Counted from the first letter of the stretch, positions 1 to 8,992 are shown. The stretch: 64,000 bases of DNA from Thalassomonas viridans (GCF_000948985.2 NZ_CP059733.1:3534001-3598000), one strand, 5' to 3'. Notes: generated from the sequence alone by a model not told the origin. Numbers and translations are program-made.

Positions 1-55
1 GCCGCCTCGACTCCTTCTTCACAAACACTGTAATGGCAGGTGGGGTAAAAAAGCA

Positions 56-511
56 TTAGATATATTGCCCGTCATTTGCCAGTATGATTTCACCCGCGGC
101 TTCCAACTGCCGGGCAAGATCAATCACGGCTTTACGCGCCTTTGCAATATCAGATATAGCCCTGGGCGGTGCATTGTCCAACTCATCCTTTAAAAGGCCT
201 GCAGCCCTGGCCGACATATTGGCTAAAAACTTTTGCAGACAAACACCGGTTATGCCGCGCAAAGCCAGAGGCAAAATTCCGTGAGGAAGCTTAGTTATTA
301 AGGTTTGCATACTGCTATCGTCAATATCAGCAAAATCATCAAAAACAAACAACTGCGACTGGATTTTTTCCGCCAGCAACATATCTTTTGCCTGCAAGGC
401 ACCAAGCATAGCTTCCCCCTGCTTTTGCGATAAACAGTTCAGGATAGCCGCAGCTATTTTAACCCCGTCAATAGCAATCATACTGCCGCGAGCTTGCCGT
501 AAAGACGCCAT
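56..511 (-). CDS. Stand-alone FliG C-terminal domain protein
   Basis: The 151-aa product matches the C-terminal, stator-facing domain of the flagellar switch protein FliG over almost its whole length. FVFDDF (55-60) and DIDDSSMQ (62-69) correspond to the family's MFVFEDI/LDDRSIQ segment, and NMSARAAGLLKDEL (98-111) and RQLEAAGEI (134-142) to its last helices. The acidic pair of the torque helix is kept, but the following Arg is Ser. True FliG is about 330 aa; the N-terminal and middle domains that bind FliF and FliM are absent. No flagellar gene lies nearby. It is divergent from the injection-system operon, about 300 bp away. The start is uncertain: an in-frame Met at residue 11 (481) is an alternative and neither has a strong RBS. 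Homology is confident; any role with the eCIS is inference. Confidence 0.8.
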   Translation of the reverse strand: MASLRQARGSMIAIDGVKIAAAILNCLSQKQGEAMLGALQAKDMLLAEKIQSQLFVFDDFADIDDSSMQTLITKLPHGILPLALRGITGVCLQKFLANMSARAAGLLKDELDNAPPRAISDIAKARKAVIDLARQLEAAGEIILANDGQYI

Positions 512-813
512 AGGAAAATATCCAAGTACATGATTAAGTTAGATTCAACTGAGCAAGCTGAGTTCCACTGCGGCCAGGCACCCGGTTCCTGGCTTCATTA
601 ACAATTTTTCAGATTTTTTTTTTACTTTTTTTGATTAATTGAACTACCTTTATTTACAAAAGTTATTGGCTCATGCCGTTTCAATTTTGCATTATTTTCT
701 TTGATTGACCAATCTCTTGCCGCAGTGATTTTTGTTGTTAACTGACAGCAGTTATGAGCCGACTTTGACTTAATAACAATACTAACGAAAGTGTTTTCAG
801 GGATAACTTGGCA
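512..813. other. Intergenic control region between FliG-C gene and eCIS operon
   Basis: This 300-bp non-coding stretch separates two divergent transcripts, so it must hold the promoter of the long eCIS operon. It is AT-rich, with long T tracts around 607-630 and a small hairpin (GCCAGG at 573-578 paired with CCTGGC at 588-593). TTGACC near 705 and TTGACT near 765 resemble -35 elements, but I could not match either to a good -10 box at correct spacing. Confidence 0.4.
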
Positions 814-1392
814 ATGATCGATAAATGCATGGATGTATTAAAAACCCAAATCCATCAGTATTTAAAATCACTCCCCGATCTCAATGTCACCAGCAATGAA
901 ACCGTAGCCGTCAGCCCTCTGGTGAAAGAAGACGGCGCCGTAGTGATCCCGAAAGACCAGCTGGGATTAACCCTGATCAATATCGAAGAAGAAAAAGTCA
1001 ACAAGGCACAAAACGCCGTGAAAAAGTCTGCCGATGGCCAGGTGATGTACCGTAACCCGGAAATCAAGATTAACCTCTATATCCTAGTCGCGGCTAACTT
1101 CAACGACTATGAAACCGGACTGAAATTCCTCTCGGCGGCCATGAGCTTTTTCCAGGCGAAAAACGTGTTCCTTCACAGCAACACTCCGGATCTCGATCCG
1201 AAAATAGAAAAGCTGATTATCGACCTGCATACCATGGGACTGGAGCAGCAAAACCACCTCTGGGGTTATCTCGGCGCCAAGTACCTGCCGTCCATCTGCT
1301 ATAAAGTGCGCATGCTGATCATCCAGGAAGAGTTGGTAAGCAGCGAGCAGGCGGGCGTCAGCAAATTCGCGCTTGAAGGGAGTGGCATCTGA
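814..1392 (+). CDS. DUF4255 (Pvc16/Afp16-like) tube cap/terminator protein
   Basis: The roughly 192-aa product belongs to the DUF4255 (Pvc16 N-terminal) family. Members sit at the distal end of the inner tube in Afp/PVC particles and stop tube and sheath growth. The family pattern is visible: an N-terminal helix (CMDVLKTQIHQYL), a central NLYILVAANF strand, and a C-terminal LWGYLGAKYLPSICYKVRML segment. I chose ATG 814 because AGGGA lies about nine bases upstream; an in-frame TTG at 808 would add two residues. The stop overlaps the next start (TGATG at 1390-1394), implying translational coupling. It opens the eCIS operon, whereas in Afp and PVC the homologue is usually last. Confidence 0.88.
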   Translation: MIDKCMDVLKTQIHQYLKSLPDLNVTSNETVAVSPLVKEDGAVVIPKDQLGLTLINIEEEKVNKAQNAVKKSADGQVMYRNPEIKINLYILVAANFNDYETGLKFLSAAMSFFQAKNVFLHSNTPDLDPKIEKLIIDLHTMGLEQQNHLWGYLGAKYLPSICYKVRMLIIQEELVSSEQAGVSKFALEGSGI

Positions 1393-2528
1393 TGGAATCA
1401 GGTTACCGTACGCTCTTTGCCATCGAATTCTTCCATGAATTTTACAAAAAGGCAGACAACAGCTACAGCCACAGGGATGAAGACTTTAATATTATCCCGA
1501 CCCAAGATTGTGAAACGGCACTGAAAAACCAGGGCCTGCTCTTCCGCCGGGTTCCCGGCGGCTTTATCGTGTTATACAAGTCCGATCCCAACAACTCAGC
1601 AAAACCTTTAATCCCGTTAACCGATACCAGCCAGTTTCGTTTTTTGCTGACAGCCAAAAGCCCCAACCTGGTCTATTACTCAGATCTGCCGCTAGCGGGC
1701 GAGCGTTCGGCAATTTATTACCTGCATAACCGGCAAAGCAATATCCAGGATATCGACGGCACAGACGAATTGCTGCTGGTACAGGATACTAATACCCCCT
1801 ACTTGTCTGCCCTGGACCAGACCAGGTTAAGAGCGGCGCAATTTAGCTATCAGTTTTCCAGGGAAAGCGATACTGCCCGGCTGACCATCGCAGATCGCCA
1901 GCTGATGCCGGTTTACAGCCAGCTCCTGAATAAGCTCGATCCCGACGTGAATGCCGGGCAACGCGAGTTCAGCGCCCAACCCGACCTGACACTGCTGCCA
2001 CCGGATTTGTACACCCTGGCCATAGACGGGGAAATACAGGAAACCTTTTACCTGGACAGCCAGGCATTTAGGAGGCAACCTTTTGGTTTAATTGACATTT
2101 TCAGCAATGGCGATGTTCCCGAGGCTTACCGCTTTATCGACGATTCCGGCCAGGTAACGGCTAAAACCTATAGCGTCAGAATAAATAACCGCGCCACCAT
2201 CTGGCGCTACTTTATTGGCCTTAAATACCGCAACAGTGTCACCCCGGAAAAGTTAGACGTGGTTTCCAGCGTATTTAGCGCCAATTTTACCCGCAAAACC
2301 AGCATTACGCTGGCAGACAGTACCCAGGTGATTCCCTTTGATTCGGGAACAACCAAAATTCCGTTAAAAAAGGCGCCGCTAAAAGGCTTCACCCTAAAAC
2401 GGGACATAACCACCGGACCGGGTCCCAGTGTGTTTGAAGAAACCCCCTTACCCAATCCGGAGATTACTAACATAGCAACAGAAACCGGCAGTGAACCCAT
2501 CTACTCCCAGGTGTATTTCTACATTTAA
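1392..2528 (+). CDS. eCIS-locus protein of unknown function (possible tube-end or cap-adaptor component)
   Basis: The 378-aa product has no domain I can name. It lacks a signal peptide and membrane segments, looks soluble and beta-rich, and starts with an aromatic-rich stretch (LFAIEFFHEFYKK). It contains a long middle region with short basic/aromatic strands and ends in QVYFYI. The start overlaps the stop of the DUF4255 gene and the stop is 20 bases before the sheath gene, so it is almost certainly co-translated with structural genes. Structures of marine eCIS particles (AlgoCIS) include a cap adaptor besides the cap protein; the location makes such a role plausible, but that is inference from context only. 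Confidence 0.72.
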   Translation: MESGYRTLFAIEFFHEFYKKADNSYSHRDEDFNIIPTQDCETALKNQGLLFRRVPGGFIVLYKSDPNNSAKPLIPLTDTSQFRFLLTAKSPNLVYYSDLPLAGERSAIYYLHNRQSNIQDIDGTDELLLVQDTNTPYLSALDQTRLRAAQFSYQFSRESDTARLTIADRQLMPVYSQLLNKLDPDVNAGQREFSAQPDLTLLPPDLYTLAIDGEIQETFYLDSQAFRRQPFGLIDIFSNGDVPEAYRFIDDSGQVTAKTYSVRINNRATIWRYFIGLKYRNSVTPEKLDVVSSVFSANFTRKTSITLADSTQVIPFDSGTTKIPLKKAPLKGFTLKRDITTGPGPSVFEETPLPNPEITNIATETGSEPIYSQVYFYI

Positions 2529-2548
2529 AAAAGGACAGGACGACAACC

Positions 2549-4525
2549 ATGGCAAGTTACAAAACCCCAGATGTTTATGTTGAAGAAATATCAATTTTTC
2601 CGCCCTCGGTTGCGCAAGTTGAAACGGCAATCCCGGCGTTTATCGGTTACACCCAAAAGGCAAAACGAAATACCGAGCGGGACTTATTGCTGAAACCCAC
2701 GGAAATCAGCTCTTTGCCCGACTACAACCTGCTCTTTGGCGAAGCGCCCCCCATCAATGTAGACAGCATCAGCCTGGACGAAAACTACGCGGTCGCAGAC
2801 AGCAAGATGACCTCAAAATTTTACATGTACGATGCCATCCGCCTGTTCTTCAAAAACGGCGGCGGCAAATGTTATATCGTCTCGGTCGGGGTTTATGAAG
2901 ATCACAGCGACGGCCCGGTCAGGACAGATTTTGACGACGGTCTGGCGGCGTTGAAAAAGCATGACGAGCCCACCATGATCCTCTTCCCCGACGCCGTTAA
3001 CCTGGATGCAGGCAATTTTTACGGCCTGCAAAAACAGGCGCTGGTGCAATGTAAAGACCTGCAGGACAGGGTCGGTGTTTTCGATTTACAGGAGCCGATA
3101 GACCCCGACGATACCTACGACTGGAAAACCCTGGTCTATGAAGCCTTCAGAAACAACATCGGCATGAACAACCTCAAATACGGCGCTGTCTACACCCCCT
3201 GGTTAAAAACCAATTTGCCAATTTCGGTGCATTACCGGGATATCCGCGGCAAGGTAAAACGCGCCGGTATCGAGCTTTCCATGAAGGGCCTGGTGCCAGA
3301 TCCGGAAGTCGATACCACGGTGGACAACCTGGAGCAGGCGGTAGATGACAAAGACAGCGTAGATGCAGGCATTAAAACCTTAAGGGGCGACGAGGCAACC
3401 CTGAATAAGAAATTCACCAAACTGCTGGATGAATATAAGAAAAACAGCACGGTCAATAACTACAAAGCCCTGTACAACTTTATCTATGATCTCGCCCTGC
3501 AGGTGGACAACTGGTATGTCGGCGGCGCAGCCCTGAAAAACCCGCTTATGATCACCCAGATCAGTAACCTGGTGAAAGACTCCCTGAAAAACAGTTTATC
3601 CAAACTCATCTCATACGATATCGCCGCCGATGCCGCATTAACCTCCAGCTATAACCTCTATGCGGTGGCCAAATACGAAGTCATGGACACCGACGACTGG
3701 GGCAAAATTTTTAAAACCACACCGCCGGCCGCGGCGGATGCCAACGCGGTATTCGGCGCCGGCAGCAATACCGCCAAGCAATTAAACAGCCTAAGTAAAA
3801 TAACCGAAGTTTTCGGCGAAGTCATAGTCGCCTACACGGAAATCACCAGCGCCGCGAAAAAGCATGAAACCACCCAGAATGATGCCCTGTACGACTCCCA
3901 CCCCATCTATAAAAACATCGTCCGCGCCGTGGGCGAGTCCCTGACCACAGTGCCGCCAAGCGGCGCCATGGCGGGCATTTATGCCATGGTGGACTCTACC
4001 CGGGGCGTGTGGAAAGCCCCCGCCAATGTCAGCGTCAACGGCGTGGTGGGCCTGAACCGGCAAATCGACTTTTTCGACCAGGAAACCCTGAATGTCGATG
4101 TCAACAGCGGCAAGTCCATCAACTGTATCCGCGCCTTTACCGGCCGCGGCATGATGGTCTGGGGGGCAAGAACCCTGGCGGGTAACGACAACGAATGGCG
4201 CTACATTTCCGTACGGCGCTTCTTCAACATGGTGGAAGAGTCGGTGAAAAAATCCACCTACTGGGCGGTGTTCGAACCAAACGACGCCAATACCTGGATC
4301 AAGGTCAAGGCCATGATAGAGAATTTTCTCACCCTGCAATGGCGCGACGGTGCCCTGCAGGGCGCCACCACCAAGCAGGCATTTTTCGTCAATGTCGGTT
4401 TAGGCACCACCATGACCGCCATGGACATACTCGAAGGCCGCATGATAGTGGAAATCGGCATGGCGGTGGTAAGGCCGGCCGAATTTATTATTTTACGCTT
4501 CTCCCACAAGATGCCGGAAGCTTAA
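2549..4525 (+). CDS. Contractile tail sheath protein (Afp2/3-like)
   Basis: This 658-aa protein is the contractile sheath subunit that polymerises around the inner tube and drives injection when it shortens. The N-terminus (YKTPDVYVEEIS, then VETAIPAFIGYTQ) is the standard sheath opening. The C-terminal 170 residues are the conserved core, with RAFTGRGMMVWGARTL, YISVRRFFNMVEESVKKST, and a final block running through MTAMDILEG to the terminal RFSHKM. The middle (about residues 230-430) is an inserted surface domain that varies between systems. A strong RBS (GGACAGGA) precedes ATG 2549. Only one sheath gene is present, unlike the three of Afp and PVC. Confidence 0.95.
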   Translation: MASYKTPDVYVEEISIFPPSVAQVETAIPAFIGYTQKAKRNTERDLLLKPTEISSLPDYNLLFGEAPPINVDSISLDENYAVADSKMTSKFYMYDAIRLFFKNGGGKCYIVSVGVYEDHSDGPVRTDFDDGLAALKKHDEPTMILFPDAVNLDAGNFYGLQKQALVQCKDLQDRVGVFDLQEPIDPDDTYDWKTLVYEAFRNNIGMNNLKYGAVYTPWLKTNLPISVHYRDIRGKVKRAGIELSMKGLVPDPEVDTTVDNLEQAVDDKDSVDAGIKTLRGDEATLNKKFTKLLDEYKKNSTVNNYKALYNFIYDLALQVDNWYVGGAALKNPLMITQISNLVKDSLKNSLSKLISYDIAADAALTSSYNLYAVAKYEVMDTDDWGKIFKTTPPAAADANAVFGAGSNTAKQLNSLSKITEVFGEVIVAYTEITSAAKKHETTQNDALYDSHPIYKNIVRAVGESLTTVPPSGAMAGIYAMVDSTRGVWKAPANVSVNGVVGLNRQIDFFDQETLNVDVNSGKSINCIRAFTGRGMMVWGARTLAGNDNEWRYISVRRFFNMVEESVKKSTYWAVFEPNDANTWIKVKAMIENFLTLQWRDGALQGATTKQAFFVNVGLGTTMTAMDILEGRMIVEIGMAVVRPAEFIILRFSHKMPEA

Positions 4526-4600
4526 GTAGCTGCCAGGAAAAAGAAACACGTGAAGCATTTAAACATAAACAGTAATTATCAACTTAAGGTGGATTAACCC

Positions 4601-5035
4601 ATGGCCGACTATCCATTAGCCGCATTTCACTACCAGGTAGAATGGGGTGGTGAAAAAATGTCTTTCTCCGAAGTTTCGGGACTGAACATGGAAATACAAG
4701 TGATCGAATACCGCGCCGGCGACGAACCCCAGAGTGAAGCCAGGAAAAGACCAGGCATTGCCAAATACGGCAATATCACCATGAAAAAAGGCATTCTCGC
4801 CGCCGACAACAAGTTTTTTGAATGGCTCGACGCCACCCCCGCCAACAAGCTGGCGGACCGCAAAGACATCATCATCTCCCTGCTCAACGAAGCCCATGAG
4901 CCGGTGATGGTGTGGAAGGCCATCAATGCCTTCCCGGTGAAAGTCGAAGGCCCGGGGCTGAAATCTACCGGCAACGAAGTGGCGATAGAGTCCATTGAAG
5001 TGGCCATAGAAAAACTGACCATAGAAAACGGATAA
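4601..5035 (+). CDS. Inner tube protein, gp19/Hcp-like (Afp1-like)
   Basis: The 144-aa product is a phage T4 gp19-type tail tube protein. The hallmark opening 'AAFHYQVEWGGEKMSFSEVSGLN' (residues 7-29, not quoted contiguously in full elsewhere) leads into a beta-barrel with RPGIAKYGNITMKKGI and a C-terminal strand IESIEVAIEKLTIE. Hexameric rings of such proteins stack to form the rigid tube inside the sheath. It follows the sheath gene after a 75-base gap with an AAGGTGG ribosome site, and the second tube-type gene follows four bases after its stop. It is probably the major tube subunit. Confidence 0.93.
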   Translation: MADYPLAAFHYQVEWGGEKMSFSEVSGLNMEIQVIEYRAGDEPQSEARKRPGIAKYGNITMKKGILAADNKFFEWLDATPANKLADRKDIIISLLNEAHEPVMVWKAINAFPVKVEGPGLKSTGNEVAIESIEVAIEKLTIENG

Positions 5036-5039
5036 GGGT

Positions 5040-5513
5040 ATGGCTGCCTATTATCCGCCCGCCGGGTTTCATTTTCGCGTGGAATTCGAATTTTTATCCG
5101 GCGACACCCAGGACATACATTTTCAGGAAGTATCCGGCCTGGCGGCGGAAATTACCACGGAAGAGCTGGTGGAGGGAGGCGAGAACCGCTTTAACCACCG
5201 CCTGCCCACCCGGGCCAAATACGCCAACCTGGTGTTAAAGCGGGGGCTGTTGACCGATTCCAAGCTTATCGACTGGATCACCCATGCCGTGGAAAACCTG
5301 GAAGCCAATCCCGGGGTTGCCGGGCAGGAGCCGACCTCGGTTTATGTCACCCTGCTCAATGAAGAACAAAAGCCGGTGGCGGATACCTACAGCTTTGTCC
5401 GCGCCTGGCCGGTGAAGTGGTCGGTATCGGACTTTAAAGCCATGGACAATTCCCTGGTGATAGAAACGCTGGAGCTGAGTTACCAGTACTTTACCAAGAA
5501 GAAATTGCAATGA
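5040..5513 (+). CDS. Second tube protein, gp19-like (Afp5-like tube initiator)
   Basis: The 157-aa product is a second member of the tail-tube family, shown by AGFHFRVEFEF, IHFQEVSGLAAEI, RAKYANLVLKRGLL and a final strand TLELSYQYF. In Afp and PVC the extra tube paralogue forms the first ring where the tube meets the spike hub; its position just before the Afp6- to Afp8-like genes supports that role here. It lies four bases after the first tube gene and is clearly co-translated. It carries a slightly longer N-terminal loop than its neighbour (GDTQDIH). Confidence 0.9.
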   Translation: MAAYYPPAGFHFRVEFEFLSGDTQDIHFQEVSGLAAEITTEELVEGGENRFNHRLPTRAKYANLVLKRGLLTDSKLIDWITHAVENLEANPGVAGQEPTSVYVTLLNEEQKPVADTYSFVRAWPVKWSVSDFKAMDNSLVIETLELSYQYFTKKKLQ

Positions 5514-5522
5514 GGGGGTTAT

Positions 5523-5675
5523 ATGCCGGTAGAAATCAGGGAGCTGGTGATCAAGGCCTATATCGAAGGCACGGGGGAAGAAAGCCCCTCAAGCAGCGCC
5601 ATGGACAAGGAAGAAATCGTCAGCGACTGCATGGAGCAAATCAGTGAGCTGCTTAAGGAAAAACTGGAAAGATAA
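5523..5675 (+). CDS. Small Afp6-like (DUF5908-type) protein, 50 aa
   Basis: A 50-codon gene, preceded by an excellent ribosome site (GAGGGGG), begins MPVEIRELVIKA and ends with an amphipathic charged helix (CMEQISELLKEKLER). The opening is the signature of the DUF5908 family, short proteins found between the tube and LysM-adaptor genes of eCIS loci (the Afp6/Pvc6 slot). The structural role is not well defined in the family. The 5' end is ten bases after the preceding stop, so it belongs to the same operon. A 95-base gap without an ORF follows. Confidence 0.82.
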   Translation: MPVEIRELVIKAYIEGTGEESPSSSAMDKEEIVSDCMEQISELLKEKLER

Positions 5676-5770
5676 CTTAAAAATAAACCTTATAAAGCAA
5701 GAACTAATAACACGCGCTAAAACACGCTCTAAGACAAAAGTTGGGACGAAAATAACAACAAGGGATCAGC

Positions 5771-6454
5771 ATGGCCGCAACCGGTGAATTAAAAAAACTC
5801 AAAATCGAGCCCTATACCAAATTGGATTACAGTGCCAAGGCGGACTGCGGCGATTTTGTTGCCATGTTCAACCCCAACACCTATAAGCAAAAATATGAGG
5901 TGGAATACCAGCCGGTGCAGGGACAAGGCACCACAGGCAGCACCCAGAAATTCGGCAAGATCAAACCCCAGGAATACAGCTTCGACTTTGTCTTCGACGG
6001 CACCGGCGTTTCCTCCGACAAAAAAGAAGTAGCGGATGAAATCGAACACTTCCTCGTGGTCACAGGCAAAAACAACGGCGATATCCACAGGCCCCATTAC
6101 CTGAAGATCTCCTGGGGCTCGCTCATCTCCAAATGCGTGCTTAAATCCGCCGATATCAGCTACAACCTGTTCCGCCCCGACGGCAAACCGCTCAGGGCCA
6201 AGGTCACCGCCACCTTTGCCGAGAATATCGACGATACCCTGAGGGTGGCGGAAGAAGGCAATAACTCTCCGGACCTGACCCATGTACGCACGGTACACCA
6301 GGGGGATACCCTGCCGCTGATGACCTACCGCATTTACGGCGACAGCAAATACTACCTGGCGGTAGCCAGGGCCAATAACATTACCAATTTCCGGCAGCTG
6401 GAAGTGGGCCGCGCCATCTACTTTCCGCCGTTAAACCAGGAGGCGGGCAAATGA
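5771..6454 (+). CDS. Baseplate hub adaptor with LysM domain (Afp7/gp53-like)
   Basis: The 227-aa product has an N-terminal domain typical of CIS tube-associated proteins (FVAMFNPNTYKQKYEVEY at about 26-43, then QEYSFDFVFDGTG) and a C-terminal LysM module (about 173-222, HQGDTLPLMTYRIYGD... LEVGRAIYFPP). In Afp, PVC and R-type pyocins, such proteins clamp the tube/hub junction, and the LysM fold mediates protein contacts there rather than binding peptidoglycan. ATG 5771 has AAGGGAT upstream. The stop overlaps the spike gene by four bases (ATGA), indicating coupling. Confidence 0.9.
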   Translation: MAATGELKKLKIEPYTKLDYSAKADCGDFVAMFNPNTYKQKYEVEYQPVQGQGTTGSTQKFGKIKPQEYSFDFVFDGTGVSSDKKEVADEIEHFLVVTGKNNGDIHRPHYLKISWGSLISKCVLKSADISYNLFRPDGKPLRAKVTATFAENIDDTLRVAEEGNNSPDLTHVRTVHQGDTLPLMTYRIYGDSKYYLAVARANNITNFRQLEVGRAIYFPPLNQEAGK

Positions 6455-8199
6455 GCGACGAACGCATCATCCCCCTGCCGGATTTTGGCGATCTCGCCAG
6501 CTTCACGGTGAAAATAGACGGCAGTGAAATCAGCCCGGAAACCCATGTTGCCAATATTATTATCCGAAAGGAATACAACAAGGTTGCCAACGCCACTTTA
6601 GTGGTGCTGGACGGCGACGTTGCCGAGCAGGACTTTGCCGAAAGCAATTCCGATCTCTTTATCCCGGGCAAAGAAGTGGAAGTGCTCGCCGGCTATCACT
6701 CGGATGAAAGCCAGGTATTTAAAGGCATCATCATCAGCCAGGGCCTGAAAGTAAGAAAAAACAAACCGGCGCAGCTGATAGTGGAATGTAAAGACAAGGC
6801 CATCCACATGACAGCAATGCGCAGCAGCCGCTATTTCACGGAAATGAAAGACAGCGACATCATGGACGAACTGGCAGGCGCATACGGCCTTGACACCGAC
6901 ATTGAAGCAACAGATCTCAGCCATAAGGAAATGGTGCAATACAACTGCACCGACTGGGACTTTATCCTCACCCGCGCCGAAGCCAACAGCAAGCTGGTTA
7001 CCACGGACGATGGCAAGTTAACCGTTGCCGGAGCAGATCTCGGCCAGGAGCCGGTACTAAGCCTGAATTACGGCTCCACCCTGATGGAATTTGAAGCTTC
7101 CATGGACGCCCGCAACCAGATCCCCGCCAGCAAAAGCGAATCATGGGACTACGCCAGCCAGGAAATTATCGAAGAAGAAGGCTCAGATCCCGGCCTGAGC
7201 GAAGCCGGCAACCTCAGCAGCTCAGATCTGGCAAAAGTGCTGGAATACGAAGCCGTCAAGCTTAAACATACCGGTAAAGTTGCCGATCAGGAGCTGAAAT
7301 CCTGGTCCGACGCCAGGCTCTACCGCAGCCGCTTGGCAAAAACCCTAGGCCGGGCCCGCTGCCAGGGTTTTGGCGACATCAAACCCGGCGCCCTGGTGGA
7401 GTTTTCCGGGGTCGGCGACCGCTTCAACGGCAAGCACCTGATCACCGCCATCCGCCACCAGCTCAATACCGACAACTGGACCTCGGATATCGGCTTTGGC
7501 ATGCCGGTTAACTGGTTTGCCGACAAGCCCGACATCATGGAACGCCCCGCTTCCGCCCTGCTGCCGGGAGTACGTGGCCTGCAAATCGGCATCTGCAAAC
7601 AAATCGGCGAGGATCCCGACGGCGAAGACAGGATTTTGATCACCCTGCCGATAATCGACCCGGAGGGCGACGGCGTCTGGGCCCGCATCTCCACCCTGGA
7701 TGCCGGGGACAACCGCGGTTCTTTCTTCCGCCCGGAAATAGACGACGAAGTACTGGTGGGCTTTCTCAATGACGACCCCCGCGATCCCATAGTGCTGGGC
7801 ATGCTCAACAGCAGCTCAAAACCGGCGCCGCTGAGTAGCAGCGACGACAACCATGAAAAAGGTCTGGTGACCCGCAGCGAAATGAAAATGATCTTTAACG
7901 ACGATAAGGTCAGCTACACCCTGGAAACCCCCAAGGGCAATAAAGTCGTGCTCAGCGAAGACAGCGGCAGCATTTTAATCGAAGACGAAAACGGCAATAA
8001 GATGGAAATGACTTCCGACGGCATCCTGGTGGACAGCCCGGGGGACATCAACATCAAGGCTGCCGGCGACGTCAATATCGAAGGCACCAACTGCAATATC
8101 AAGGCATCGGCAGAATATAAAGCCGAAGGCGGCGCCGGGGCGGAAATGAGCACCAGCGCCATCGCGGTGGTGAAGGGTTCCCTGGTACAGATAAATTAA
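6451..8199 (+). CDS. VgrG-like spike/hub protein (Afp8-like)
   Basis: This 582-aa protein combines a T4 gp27-like hub region (about 1-370), a gp5-type OB-fold (about 374-452, GVRGLQIGI... DEVLVGFLNDDPRDPIVLG) and a C-terminal repetitive beta-helix (VLSEDSGSILIEDENG, then DINIKAAGDVNIEG). It would trimerise into the needle that pierces the target and carries the PAAR tip. It is shorter than T6SS VgrG proteins bearing effector extensions, and I see no extra enzymatic domain at its end. It overlaps the LysM adaptor gene by four bases. Confidence 0.94.
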   Translation: MSDERIIPLPDFGDLASFTVKIDGSEISPETHVANIIIRKEYNKVANATLVVLDGDVAEQDFAESNSDLFIPGKEVEVLAGYHSDESQVFKGIIISQGLKVRKNKPAQLIVECKDKAIHMTAMRSSRYFTEMKDSDIMDELAGAYGLDTDIEATDLSHKEMVQYNCTDWDFILTRAEANSKLVTTDDGKLTVAGADLGQEPVLSLNYGSTLMEFEASMDARNQIPASKSESWDYASQEIIEEEGSDPGLSEAGNLSSSDLAKVLEYEAVKLKHTGKVADQELKSWSDARLYRSRLAKTLGRARCQGFGDIKPGALVEFSGVGDRFNGKHLITAIRHQLNTDNWTSDIGFGMPVNWFADKPDIMERPASALLPGVRGLQIGICKQIGEDPDGEDRILITLPIIDPEGDGVWARISTLDAGDNRGSFFRPEIDDEVLVGFLNDDPRDPIVLGMLNSSSKPAPLSSSDDNHEKGLVTRSEMKMIFNDDKVSYTLETPKGNKVVLSEDSGSILIEDENGNKMEMTSDGILVDSPGDINIKAAGDVNIEGTNCNIKASAEYKAEGGAGAEMSTSAIAVVKGSLVQIN

Positions 8200-8248
8200 C
8201 TACAGATAAATTAGCTTAAAAATTAAAGAAGATAAGGAGAAAAAGAAT

Positions 8249-8524
8249 ATGCCAGCAGCAGCCAGAGTCGGCGACGTATCAACCCACGGCGGCACTATCG
8301 TCGGACCGGGTGAGCCGACCGTGCTTATCGGCAAAATGCCCGCCGCCGTGCTCGGGGACACCCATGTCTGCCCTATTCCGCCGCCGCCCCATATTCCGGT
8401 GACCCCGCTGGTGCTCTCCAGCGCTACCGTGCTGATCGGCGGCAAACCCGCCGTACGTGTCGGGGATATCTGTGTCTGCGGCGCATCGGCGGCCATAGGC
8501 GAACCGACAGTGATCATAGGCTAA
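8249..8524 (+). CDS. PAAR-domain spike tip (Afp10-like)
   Basis: The 91-aa product is a compact PAAR protein, the zinc-binding cone that sharpens the spike. The repeated pattern is clear: ARVGDVSTHGG, EPTVLIGKMPAAVLGD, SATVLIGGKPAVRVGD and EPTVIIG at the end, with Cys and His (HVCP, CVCG) as likely metal ligands. It is a bare PAAR domain with no toxin extension. AAGGAG precedes ATG 8249. It lies before the gp25 gene, the reverse of the Afp9-Afp10 order in the antifeeding prophage. Confidence 0.94.
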   Translation: MPAAARVGDVSTHGGTIVGPGEPTVLIGKMPAAVLGDTHVCPIPPPPHIPVTPLVLSSATVLIGGKPAVRVGDICVCGASAAIGEPTVIIG

Positions 8525-8538
8525 TCCTTAAATGAAGC

Positions 8539-8973
8539 ATGAATGGAGGCATGAGTGAAGGCATGAGCGAAGAAAATCCCTTCTTAGGCACAGGCTGGGC
8601 ATTCCCGCCAAGCTTTAACAAGGACACCCGCTCGGTGGCCATGACCAGCGGCGTGGAAGATATCCACAAAAGCCTGGAGATCCTGCTCTCCACCTCATTG
8701 GGGGAGCGCATCATGCACCCGACGTACGGCTGCAACCTCAAGGATTATTTATTCGAGCCGTTGGACGAGTCCCTGGATGCGTTTTTAAAGGACTTGATCA
8801 AAACCGCCATTTTATATTTCGAACCCCGCATCCTGCTGGAAAAAATCAGCCTGGAGCCGGTATCCCTGGAAGGCCGGGTGACCATTACCCTGGACTACCG
8901 AGTGCGCGGCACCAACTCCCGCTATAACTTTGTCTTGCCGTTTTATCTCAATGAAGGCGCAACAGCGCCGTAA
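8539..8973 (+). CDS. Baseplate wedge protein gp25/GPW family (Afp9-like)
   Basis: The 144-aa product shows the gp25 signature: VEDIHKSLEILLSTSLGERIMHPTYG followed by LKDYLFEPLDES (described in parts). gp25 nucleates sheath assembly on the baseplate. The start is ambiguous: in-frame ATG codons occur at 8539, 8551 and 8563; GGAGG at 8545-8549 could serve 8563, which gives a start of MSEENPFLG and agrees better with the usual family length. It lies directly after the PAAR gene and 20 bases before the Afp11-like gene. Confidence 0.92.
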   Translation: MNGGMSEGMSEENPFLGTGWAFPPSFNKDTRSVAMTSGVEDIHKSLEILLSTSLGERIMHPTYGCNLKDYLFEPLDESLDAFLKDLIKTAILYFEPRILLEKISLEPVSLEGRVTITLDYRVRGTNSRYNFVLPFYLNEGATAP

Positions 8974-8992
8974 CAAGGAAGCGACTTAAGCC

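Noticed and set aside
4195..4575. 126-codon + strand frame overlapping the sheath 3' end
   Set aside because: It is out of frame with the conserved sheath core, and its His/Arg-rich composition is typical of a shadow frame.
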